A stretch of 64,000 nucleotides of DNA from positions 108,092,330-108,156,329 of the forward strand of contig OZ020268.1 of NCBI GenBank assembly GCA_963971225.1. Reading direction: 5' to 3'. The notes under the pieces are model-generated. The model made no database searches. It was not told where the DNA came from and was given only the letters and a program-made list of their open reading frames with translations. The position numbers and the translations under genes are program-made. The DNA comes from Melieria omissa (lineage: Eukaryota; Arthropoda; Insecta; Diptera; Ulidiidae). Below are positions 33,495-44,639 of the stretch, piece after piece (within the stretch, counting starts at the first letter, position 1; each line of letters opens with the position of its first letter).

Positions 33495-36400
33495 ATCCAA
33501 GTTTCTTTAACAACTGTACAAAGTTGTCGCAAAAAGCAAATCCTTAGTACTCTAATCAACTTGTCGTGTTGATTATGGAATTACATAGCAAGAAGTGACA
33601 GCTCTCAATCGAGAGAATTGGACTTAGGAGAATTTGGAATTTAGGCAACAAAAGAATTTTCAAATCTTTCGCTTTGGTCTCACATCAGTCCCAAATAATT
33701 GCAACAATCCCACATTACTTATTTAAAAAAATTTCAGCTGTGCCTAAAACACGTTTGGGGGAAGGCATAGAATAGAATGCAGGTAGGAAATATTGAGGTA
33801 AAATGTAGACAATGCGACCATAAAACTAGTTTGTTTATATAAATATGTATTTCTTGTTTATAAATAATTTTCCCCATTTTTTGCATAATAATATTCCGAG
33901 TGCTACAGCGTGTTCCAATTTAAGTCAAATTTCATTTGCATTGTTTGCTTTCCATGCCTCTTCCCCTTCCACTTTCCCTACCCTTCACATGCGATATAGT
34001 TTTGTATTTTTTACTTAAACTCGAGCAACATTTGGCAATTAGTCGAGTTGGCGTAGCAACTTTTGCCACATGTTTGTGACCAATTTTCAAGCATCATTGT
34101 GCACTGTCCAAAGTTTTTCGCCCGCAACGTTCAACTAACGAGCTGCAGCTGATTTGGCTGCCGCTACTGCATGTTTGTTAATTAGCAAATAATTGCAAAG
34201 TTTGTCACAAATTCAATCTTGTGGCAAAGTTGAACTCGCTTTCTGTTCTTCAAGTGTGCGTCGGAGGCGCTTTGAAGGGACCGTCCCCGGCCAAGTCGAA
34301 AAGTTCAGGGTTAGCGTTCAGCTGTCAAATTGATTTGAAATTATTGCAAATTTACGTTAGCTAATTAATTTCTTGTATTTGTTCATTTCGTATTTATTCT
34401 GCGAAAAAGTTGAAATTACAAGTTGACATTTGTTTTGTAGTTTTTTTTGTTGAGCACAAATCGGACAAGTGTAGTGTAGTGGTTGGGGGCGACATGCGAG
34501 GCGGCGAGCGAGCGATTTTGTTAAATGCCATTTCACCTGAACTTTTCTGCCAATTAAGCACACAAAAAGTGCAACTTTTTGTATGCGGCTCGGCCAAAAG
34601 TTGGCAACTTGGCAATTGTGGGTATTTGCAAAATTGAACATGCAACTTTCATGTTGCTGCTGTACAGCGGCGCATTCATGCTTTCAGGCGCATTTGTAGC
34701 GAGCACTACGCTTTTGCATAAAGCAAACAAAAAAAAACAGAACAAATAAAAAAACCAACCAAACAACAGAAAAAAGAGAAATTGAATAAAAATTGTTACA
34801 ACCGTTTTGAGTTGTTTTTATTGTAGCTCGTTGTTGTTGTTGTTGTTTTAGTTAGTTGTGTGCCCCCCTATTTGTAGCAGAAGCTAAGCGCCACACAATG
34901 CGGCACAGCCTCGTTGCGTCTGTGCGATGCGGCAGTAGGCGGTGGCCGAGTGCGGGCGGCTGACAGCGCAGCGCAGGTTGCTGCACGCAATCGTTATTTA
35001 GAAAGTTTACACTTTAAGCCGCTTATGTTGATTGAGTATGTTTAATTGTTTCTGAGTTGTGTGCAGTGGCGAGCGGCGACTGCAGCTGCTAAGCGCTGCT
35101 TTCCAAAGCGACGCGCAGCATGCACAAAAGTTCATGGCAGCCAGATTAAAATTTGAAAATCTAGCATGAAATTGTTCACGTTTACTGATATAATTGGGGG
35201 AAAACAAAAAACAAACAACAACAAAACCAAGGCGTATACACCTCGTTAGCTGAAATTATAACGAAAATTTATAATTGTTGTACATACGTACAAGTGACCG
35301 CAGGATATTAGCATAATTTGTATATATTCGCGTTTTGAACAGCAGCGACTCTATAAAATTTAACAATAATTTGAAATATGGTCAACTTTTGAACAAATTT
35401 CATATCACACACATGTCAAGTTGACGCATTAATAACACTGGAATGCACGAAAGAGTCGTATTGACTTTATTGAGATATTTTGTTATAAATAACTTTTATG
35501 GCATTGCTTTCTGAAACAAACTTTTGTTGTGAACTCAGTTTGAATTAAATGTTACTCATACGACCTGTGCACAAAACATACAAAACCTGTTAAATTGCAA
35601 AAGTTTTTGGAAAACTTTCAAAAGTAAAACAAACAATAATTTTAAATGACATGAAAACTCGTTAAATATTTAGCTAAACATCATCAGAAACGCCACAAAT
35701 AAAGTTTTCTATTCGCCTATGCAAAAATCTGCATGCGCCAATGTATGCTTTGCTCCGGCTGCAGCATTGCAAGTTGAATTTGGAATTGGAATTTTGGCTT
35801 CTTTTGGGCTACACTAATTTCGCATTTTCGCATAAACTGCAGAGTAGCGTTCACAATTCATCTAACATGCCACTGACATGCACATCATGTTGCATTGCAT
35901 GCCACAGCCACTGACATTTCATAATGAAACCACGTAAAATATGCTAAGCATTTGAAGCATTTCCCCTCCCCCGCCTCGTTCTTCGGTTTTATAGCATGCA
36001 CACACAGCCACATCAATGTTCGTGGCATGTGAAAGCAGTGAAGTACCACGGGTCGTATGAGTGATGCAAAGACGCTCGTACGCCGGCAGCAGCAGCGAGC
36101 CGCATATCATTTGTCATGCAGCAGGCAGCCATGTTTGCACAGAAACACAATTCGTCGCAGCAAAAATAAACACACTCAAGTCGACAAGAAAGCGCAACTT
36201 TTATTTTTTTTGGTTGCTGTAAGTTAAAGTAAAAGTGCTGCGCCACGCACTCGAGCTGATAATTTGCGCTTCCGCCGTTGCTTACATTTACAGTGTAAAT
36301 TTTAGTTGCGCTCAAAGCGTTGGCGATTGCTATATATTTCTGCACCATGTGACCCAGTTGTGGGCGAAAAGTGGCAAACGAAAAACAACCATCACACAAA

Positions 36401-37445
36401 AACACGTCACATATTATTTTAGCACAAAGCAATCAGGCGCTGGAAATTGCCAGCGCGCTGCGCTGTCACTATTTGCCCGGCGACTCTATTACACTGTTTT
36501 TGAAGTGCGAGATTTTCTTGTACGCTTGCCGCCTAATGATATCCTCTTGTTTATTTTTATAGATATTTTATTTTAACTTTTTTATTTTTTTTTTAACTCG
36601 CTTGTGTCGCTTCTGCCAACCCACACACTCATCGTTGTTGACTTTGAACACTGCATTGCAAACAGTTCGGCTGTTTGTGTGTGTGTGTGTGTATGTGTTG
36701 TTCCAATCGCGCAAGTGCGTCCTGCTGATAAAATACAGTGCGGCGCAGCAAGTCGCAAGTACGCTTTCTGCAATTTATTTAATGCATGAAGTGCAGCTCA
36801 CTTTTTCCTTTCGCCAGTGCATTTTTCATTTTTCCCGCTCCTTGTGTTTGTTATTTTTCCACTTATAACTTTCATTTATTTATTTTTTCCTGCCTGCTTC
36901 ATTTTCCATTTTTTGTATTGCACTCTCCGCTTTCTAAATTTCATCGACTTTCTTTATTTTCATTTTTATAATAACAATAATGAACATTGTTCGATGCTGC
37001 TCGCCTGTTGGTATTATTTTTCAAGTGTAAACGTATAGGGTTTTATATATATACCTATTTTATATATACCTATATATAAAATATATATATAACGATTTTT
37101 TCTTTGTGTTGGAAAATTGAACTCTTGTGATGGCTGTGAAAGTGCAGTGCTTGACTTGCGTTACATGAGTGCGCCGCAAGTGGGTCAGAGGCGGTTGTCC
37201 TTCTTTTACAACTTGCAAGAGGAAACTCCACTGCGAACGGATTCGCATTTGTAGGAAGTGCCAGTTGATAATATCCTTCCGGCCGTGCATGGGAAAAGCC
37301 AAGCTCACTATAAGTTGTAGCTGTAGATAACGCTGAATGACTGCAAATGCATTTGGGATATCAAGCAAAAGTGAAAAGTCAGACTAAAGTTTCTTTAATA
37401 CTTTAGTTTCGATAAGTTATATTTAATTTGCCTTTAGAAATTTCA
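33495..37445. other. No supported gene in about 4 kb
   Basis: Non-coding with TTG repeats (34830-34848), GC-rich patches (34890-34985, 36060-36110), a TG tract (36677-36694) and a TATATA-rich stretch (37040-37095). Open frames on both strands overlap and show no family motif. The GC-richer islands could be conserved regulatory DNA, but I see no specific site. Confidence 0.35.
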
Positions 37446-37449
37446 GTCA

Positions 37450-39700
37450 AGTAAGTAGTATTATTTAGCATCAAAAGAAGTATCAAAAGATGTATCAAGA
37501 GTAGTACCACGAGTGGTTTCAAAAAAGTATCGACAGTAGAATCCAAAATAGTACCAACAGTAGTAACATAAGTATTTAGTACCAAGTAGTATCAAAGGTG
37601 ATTTCAATAGTATCAAAAGCAGTCCAAAAGTAGTTTTAAAATTGTACCAAGAGTAGTTTAAAAAGTAGTATCAAAAGTAGTTTCGAAAGTAGTACTTAAG
37701 GTAGTTTCAAATGTCAATGTATCAAAAGTAGTATCTACAGTACTTTCAAAAGTGTAAAGTAAAGTAAAGTGTAAAAGTGTAAAGTATTATTAAGTAGTGT
37801 CGAAAGTATTATTAAAAGTACATTGTATCAAAAGTGGTATCTAATGTAGTTCAAAAAATTGTACAAAAAATGGTACCAAAAGTAGTATCCAAAGGAGTAT
37901 CAGAAGTAGTTTTAAAAGTGGTACCATAAGTAGTTTCGAAAGAGTATCAAAAGTGGTACCAAGAGTAGTTTCAAAAAAGTAACAAAAGTAGTACCAAAAG
38001 TGGTACCAATGGTAGTAACACAAGTAGTACCAAGTAGTTAAACCGACAGTTGTTTACAATGTAGTGTCGAAAGTATTATTAAAAGTACATTGTATCAAAA
38101 GTGGTATCTAATGTAGTTCAAAAAATTGTACAAAAAATGGTACCAAAAGTAGTATCCAAAGGAGTATCAGAAGTAGTTTTAAAAGTGGTACCATAAGTAG
38201 TTTCGAAAGAGTATCAAAAGTGGTACCAAGAGTAGTTTCAAAAAAGTAACAAAAGTAGTACCAAAAGTGGTACCAATGGTAGTAACACAAGTAGTACCAA
38301 GTAGTTAAACCGACAGTTGTTTACAAACTGTATCAAGTAGTCCAAAAGTAGTTTTAAAAATGTTACTAAGAGTAGTTTAAAAATTAGTATCAAAAGTATT
38401 ATCAACAGTAGTTCCAACAGTCGTTTCAAAAGTGTATCAAAGTAGTGTCGAAAGTAGTATTAACAGCACATTGTATCAAAAGAGGTACCAAAAGTAGTTT
38501 CAAAACTAGTACAAAAAATTGTACCAAAAGTTGTACGGAAAGTAGTATCAAAAAGAGTGTTAAAACCAGTTTCAAAAGTATAATCAAAAGTAGTTTCAAA
38601 AGTAGTATCAAGTGTAATTTGAAAAGAGCATCAAATTTAGTATCAAAAGTAGTGTCCAAAGTAATATCGAAGGTAGTACCATAAGAGTATCAAAAGTGGT
38701 ACCAAGAGTAATTTCAAAAAAGTATCAAAAGTAATAGCGAATGTATAACCAAAAGGCGTAACAAGAGTAGTTTCCAAAGTCTTTTCAAAAGTGGCGCAAA
38801 AATTGTCACCAAATTTTAAAAAGTTGTATACAAAGTAGTATTAAAGTAGCATCAAAAGTGATATCAAAGTAGTATCAAAAGTAGTTTAAAAAGAAGTGTT
38901 GAAACTAGTATTGAAGTAGTATCAAAGGTAGTATTAAAAGTAGTATAAAAAGGATTATTAAAAGTGGTATCAAAAGGAGTATCAAAAGTGGTACCAAAAG
39001 TAGTATTAAAAGTAGTTTCAAACGTAGAATCGAAAATAGTATTAAAGTAGTATCAAAAGTAGTTTCAAAAGTGGTTCCAAAAGTAGTATCAAACAGAGTC
39101 TCAAAAGCAGCAACAAAATTAGTATTAAAAAAAGTTTCAAAATTGATACCAAACGAAGTATCAATAGTAGTATTAAAAATAGTACCATAAGTAGTATCAA
39201 AAGTGGTTCAAAAGAAGTATTGAAATTACTATAAAAGCAGTATCAAAATAAGTATCAAAGTACTATAAAGAGTAGTTTCGAAAGTAGTACTAAGAGTAGT
39301 TTCAGAAAAGTTTCAAAGGTAGTACCAAAAGTAATTTTAAGAGTCTATCAAAGAACTATCAACATTAGTTTCAAAAGTAGTACCAAAAGTAGTTTTAAAA
39401 GTAGTATCAAAAGTAGTACGAACAATAGGATCAAAAGTAGTATCAAAAGTAAAACCAAAATTAGTATCAAAAGTGGTTCAAAAGAAGTGTTTAAAGTAGT
39501 ATTAAAGCAGTATCAAAGGTAGTATCAAAAGTAGTATCAAAAGTAGTATCAAAGTACTATCAAAAGTAGTTTCGAAAGTAGTAATGAGAGTAGTTTCAAA
39601 AGTGGTACCAAAAGTTTATAGTTTTAAAAGTATTATCAAAAATAGTAACAAGGGTAGTTTCAAAAGTGTACCAAAGAAGTATAAAAATTAGTATTAGTAT
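37450..39700. repeat. 12-bp minisatellite, about 2.2 kb, degenerate
   Basis: Built from variants of GTAGTATCAAAA (such as GTAGTTTCAAAA and GTGGTACCAAAA). In one frame it encodes four-residue periodic peptide (KSSF, KSSI, KSST-type on plus) and Leu-rich peptide on minus, so the open frames reflect the 12-bp period rather than a gene. A patch of the same unit recurs at 43618-43710. Confidence 0.9.
37794..38326. repeat. Perfect 266-bp tandem duplication inside the minisatellite
   Basis: 37794-38059 and 38061-38326 are identical base for base by eye (offset 267), running from GTAGTGTCGAAAG to CAGTTGTTTACAA. The surrounding minisatellite units are heavily diverged, so this duplication is recent or is an assembly artefact. 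Confidence 0.93.
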
Positions 39701-41710
39701 CTTTCAGGTGTCTTGCCACATAATGCTATAGTGAGTGATACAAAAAATTCTTGCTATCGCCAACTCGATTCTGAATAAATACGTTCGAAGAAATAGCTTG
39801 AAAGTTGTTTCTTATTTCACAAAAAATCACATTAATATTTTTTACAGTAAGAATTGGTTCAAAACCTTCACCATTTAAGAAACACTGGCATATAATTGTA
39901 TAGCAACGTGTCTTTTTATATTTTATCATTTCGAAGCATCATTTTCGTTCATAGGAATATTTTATTTACATTCCGGGATTAATTTGAATCACTGTTTCTA
40001 ATCAATGTTTTTGGGAAAAAGTTCACTGTTGCCAAATTTTGTCCGTAAATGGGCCACACTATCATTTCATTTAATCAGTATTTTAGAACAGCATTTCTGG
40101 CAAAATTTTTCATCATATTTTCATCACAATTTTTCCGTGAATGTAACTAAGAAAAACGTTCTTTTTTTTAACCAATATTTCAGAGCAACATTTCCGGCAA
40201 AATTTCCCATCATATTTTCATCAGAATTTGTCAGTCAATGTTGCTACGCAAGACTTTCTTTTCGTTTAACTAATGTTTACATATGTATTTCCATCCGACT
40301 TTGTAGCAACATTTTCACTAATATTCAAAGTATCACAAAAATTTCTATTCAAAATTATTAAAAGTTCCAAAATCAAAATAAACACCCAAGACAACTTAAA
40401 CGTCCAACATCATCATCGGCAACACAATTTGTCAAAAAGTTGTCTTTTTTTTTATAAAAAGTCTAAAATCATTGGTATTCAGATTTCAGTTTTCAACTGA
40501 ATAAGCAAAAGCGAGTGTACGGACATTGGATTTCATTTGGTTCAATTGTGCACAAACTCGATGTAGCGCAAAATGCACAAACAACTCTAGCAGAAACATT
40601 TCATCGCTCGCTCGCTGGCTCGTTCAACTCAAACGCTGCTGTGCGAAATTGAATATATTTCAGCAGCGAAACTTATCTCAAAGGCAGTAAGCGAATGTCG
40701 GGTTGGCGCTATTATAAAATCAAATTGTCTGGCAATTTCCTATTTTGGCCAAACAACACTTTGTGAACGAGCGAAAAGGAAGCATTTGCTAACAAAAATC
40801 AAAAGGTTGCGAAATCGAAAAAGTGAACAAAACAAAATGAAAAAAACGAGCGAGACGAACGAAAAAGCATTTGGAAAAAGAGAACGAGCGCTAAATAAAC
40901 CAACAAACAAATAGCAGCATCGCAGCTGAAGACAAAGCTGGCATCCACTTAAATGCAGATTATTGTGTTGTGCGCCATAATTTCCTTTTTCAGCAACGTT
41001 TCACGTTTTATCGCTGGCCAACCCACCTTTGTCGTTAGGCGAACGTACCAACTGCCACTAATGCTTTTTATTTTGTGCCAGTCTTTTGCATTTTTTACAC
41101 CTCTCAACATGAAATTGCCACCGCCAGCTGAAGACTCCTGCGAACGGGCGTTGTTGTTGTGTTTTTGTTGTTGTTGTTTCTATTATTGTCCTTGGCGCAC
41201 GTTTTATGTGTCCTTAGAGAGAGACAAAAATAATCTACGCAAGATTTTTATTTGCTTTCCAGCGGCAGCAACAATCAGCAGCCATCAAGATTGGTATTGT
41301 GCCTTTGTTGCGATTTTATTTGATTTATCCTCCAAGTTTGCTGCTGGGATTGCAATGGTTCGGTAAAGCGTTTCAAATGTGTTGTGCTTTAACTGAACGA
41401 AACTGAAAAGGTCTAATGAAATGAAACAAAACTAAATAAAATACAAATTTTGTATGAGTAATTTCAAAGTGGAAATATAAATGTAAAAATGAAAATTTGA
41501 GAATTGAAAAATTCAAATCAAAAATTTTAATTTTAATTTAAATTTTAAAATTTTAAATTAATTATTCAAAATTGATTGCTCGTAGTTCCAAATTTTTTTT
41601 TAATGTATTTGAAAAAATTTTATTTTAATGAAATTCATTATTTTTAATTCATTATTTACATCGGTAAAAATGTATTATTCATTAATTATTTAATTAATTA
41701 TTAATTAATA
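39701..41710. other. No supported gene
   Basis: AT-rich. The phrase AGCA(G/A)CATTTC(T/C)GGCAAAATTT repeats near 40090 and 40187, a weak tandem of about 97 bp. TTG repeats lie at 41152-41178. A 137-codon frame (40953-41366, plus) starts with a hydrophobic stretch but has no known domain. Confidence 0.35.
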
Positions 41711-41711
41711 A

Positions 41712-42210
41712 CACTGCACAAAAAAAAGCTAACAAGGTTCTGACAACGGATTCTGGTAGAGGGGACAAAAAAAAAATATACGTGTATCGGCGTTTTGAAA
41801 GTTCACGTCTGAATTTTTTTTAGAGGGGGTCAACGTTTTTTCCCTTTTTGCACATTCTTATGATGAATCGGCATACGAAAACCATGCAACATCACATTTT
41901 AGGTATATGATGTGTTTGGCAATTAGGTGTAAAACACTACGAGAAAAATTTTTGTGGAGTATTTTATCCCTGTAGCTCCTATTTTTATGGGTCAATTTGA
42001 CCCTTTTTTCTTAAAATGCCAAAAATGTCCTGTAAAACAGGACTTTTTAAGAACAAAATGTACCACAAAATTATTCCCCATAAAATTCGACTATAGGCCT
42101 GTGAATACACCAAAGCTCAGAAATTAACTTAAACGCCAGAATTAAGCCCAAACTGAAAATGTGTTTCGTACTTAATCAAAATTGGTACTAAAATGTCCTA
42201 CAAATGTCTA
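41712..42210 (+). repeat. Interspersed repeat, inverted partner of 23354-23823
   Basis: Starts CACTGCACAAAAAA. It contains GGTTCTGACAACGGATTCT, the palindrome GGGTCAATTTGACCC (41989-42003) and the hairpin GTCCTGT-AAA-ACAGGAC (from about 42028), in the same order as the reverse complement of the 23-kb copy. Homology stops close to the start of the transposase remnant at 42215, so the element may continue into it. Confidence 0.75.
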
Positions 42211-42214
42211 TGAT

Positions 42215-42992
42215 TTTTGAGGGTTACTCGCGCTGTATATGTATATTCCATCCCATATGAAGAATATTCTCTTCATACCACTACAGAGTTTCCCTGGAGT
42301 AGCGGCAGGTAGCCAAGACGTGTGGCGACGAATGAGAGGCAGCTGTCTCTTTTCGAAGCATTCTTCCCGGTAAATATTGCCATTCATTGTACCAACTGTT
42401 ACAAAATGGTTTGTTTTAACACGGCACAAACCATGGTCTTCTTTGGGAATTTTGCCCTTGATTTCACCTTGTATTCATCAGCAACATCTTGGCGATTCGT
42501 GGCTGTGTAGAAATCTTTCCCAGCTTAAAATGTAAAGTTGCTGAAGCAGTATGTTTCATTATCCATGATCACACTACTGAAATTCGTTAGCAAATTTTCG
42601 AACAAATTACGACAACGGTGCTTCACGGTGAGATTTCGTTTTGCGTCCCGATATGGTACTACTTGAGCCTTGTAACTCTTCAAGCTTGTTCGCCTCTTGG
42701 CTTTCTGGACAAACGATGACGATTTCTCCACGATTTAAGCCACCGAACGACTTGACATTTGCGGATTTTTTTTAAATGCAGCAATCACTTTCTTCGTGCT
42801 TCTAACATTCTTCAGGTCATGCTCACCACCACTACCTGCCTTACGATCAACCTTCAGTCTTTCATTTTTCAAGACTTTACTGCATGTCGATGGTGCAAAA
42901 TTTAGCTTTTTTGTACTTCGGCGTATACTGAGGTTGGAATTCGTAGTGTGTTCGTGCATGATGAGTTTTCTACGTTCGTCTTCGTTTGCCAT
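42215..42992 (-). pseudogene. Tc1/mariner-superfamily transposase pseudogene
   Basis: Minus strand from ATG at 42992. An N-terminal helix-turn-helix region reads STCSKVLKNERLKVDRKAGS and is followed by FVQKAKRRTSLKSYKAQ. A catalytic block VIMDNETY (normally MDDETY, so the first motif is altered) comes next, then a stop, then GKDFYTA and KFPKKTMV in continuing frame. After a shift come NGNIYREECFEKR and LPLIRRHTS. A frameshift then splits the ATCRYSRETL..WYEEN segment, and the last catalytic acid is not found. About 260 residues are recognisable. It is dead, and related to 51215-51955. Confidence 0.8.
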
Positions 42993-42999
42993 TTTCTTA

Positions 43000-44635
43000 C
43001 TAATAAAACGGGTTTTGCAAATTTTTGTTTAATTGAATATTGAAAACCAAGCCATGAAGTACTTACGTCTAAAATTTTACTTTTCAAAGAGTTTTATTTT
43101 AAAAGATACAGGGGTTTTAAAGTCTCCCGATTTTGGTGTGCACACTTTTTAAATTTGAAAATTCAAAATTCAGTTTTTAATTAAAAATATGGAATTCTAA
43201 ATTCGTAATTTATATTTTACCTAACAATTGGAATTGAAATATTAAAAGTTCAAAATTCAAAAGTCGGTTTATGAAATTTTGATTTCTGAATCTCAAGTAC
43301 AAAAGTTTCAAATACATTTTTTATTTCGAAAATATAATATGAATTCCGATTCTTAATCCGATTTTGAAGTTACAAATTCAATTAATTTAATTTAAAAATT
43401 AAGCATAAAAAAATCAATTTAGAATTTTATGTTCATAAAATGTTATGTTCATAAATACGTAAATTCAAAATTTGCAATTCAAGTAAAAACTTTAGAAATC
43501 CAAATTCCAATTATACCTAAAAATTCGAATTCAAGTATTAAAAGTTTAAAGTTCGAAATTTAATGTATCGAATTTAGATTTTTGATATTTTTAAATTCTG
43601 ATTCCGATTTTTTAAATTAAAAGTGGTATCAAAAGTGGTATCAAAAGTAGTTTCAAAAGTGGTAACAAACGTAGTTTAAAAAATAGTACCAAAAGTAATA
43701 TCAAAAGTGATTAAAATTTTTATAACTAAAGTATATTTTTAAAGTTTAATGATGATTCAAAAATTCAATTAATTCAATTTAAAAATAGTATTACAAAAGA
43801 ATTTTTTAATTAAAATAAATCAATTAAAAAAGCATTTGAAGCAATAATGATGTTTTTTATGTACTTTTTCACAACTTCTGCCACAAATAGAAAGATTTTC
43901 AATTGACCTCAAAATCATGTCAAGTTTTACTCTAACCTCTCAAATTTTCTTGATACTTATTCTGCTCACCGAACCCACAAACTGTTTTGCCTCGTGCAGT
44001 CGTAAGCTTCCCTACTTAAAATTTTTCCTTTTTCAGTTCTATTTTGAACTCACCTACTTCTTTTACTTCAACTTCTTACTGTTGTGCTTGCCAAATAATC
44101 AACAACAACAACAACACATACCATATGTATGGAATACAACAACACTTTTAGCATTTTATTGTCACATTTAATGTAAGTGCGCTTCCACACTCCAACACTG
44201 CACCCGCTTCCCTATTTGGTCTCAGTGACTCGTTCAACGTCAACGACCTCTCACCCCATCAATGGCTGCTGTGACCTTTTTTCGCCGCTGTGCGTGTTGG
44301 CCCAATTTAAAATATTCCTACACGCTCGACCCTATTACGGCGAATTAGGCAAGAAATGAACGCTTGGCGTTCACGACGACGGCCGAGTAAATGCCGCATG
44401 CGCAGTTGGCTTTAGTGCATTTTTATGACGCGAAAAGGATTTATTTGCAACAAACGAGGCGCACACAGCCGAACGACTCACGATTAACATATTCAGTTTG
44501 TTCAGATTGTGTGTGTTTTGCGGCGACGAATATTGCATGAATAAATTGCAGGGATTTTCAAGTCACTGATGCAGAAGTCATATTGGTGACTTTGGAATTG
44601 ACTGCAGAAGGACGTGGCGAGTGCTTGAATTGATT
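43000..44635. repeat. Decayed AT-rich repeat with a minisatellite patch
   Basis: 43145-43610 is built from AAATTCAAAATT-type words with a loose period near 295 bp (ACCTAA(C/A)AATT recurs near 43219 and 43515). 43618-43710 is a patch of the 12-bp GTGGTATCAAAA minisatellite. From 43900 to 44635 I see nothing beyond CAA repeats at 44100-44116. Confidence 0.5.
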
Positions 44636-44639
44636 TTAA

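Noticed and set aside
37450..39700. CRISPR-like regular repeats
   Set aside because: The 12-bp units are contiguous and diverged, with no unique spacers; it is a minisatellite in animal DNA.
40953..41366. 137-codon frame with a signal-peptide-like start
   Set aside because: The interior is Cys/Phe-rich from TTG runs, with no domain; I could not separate it from chance.
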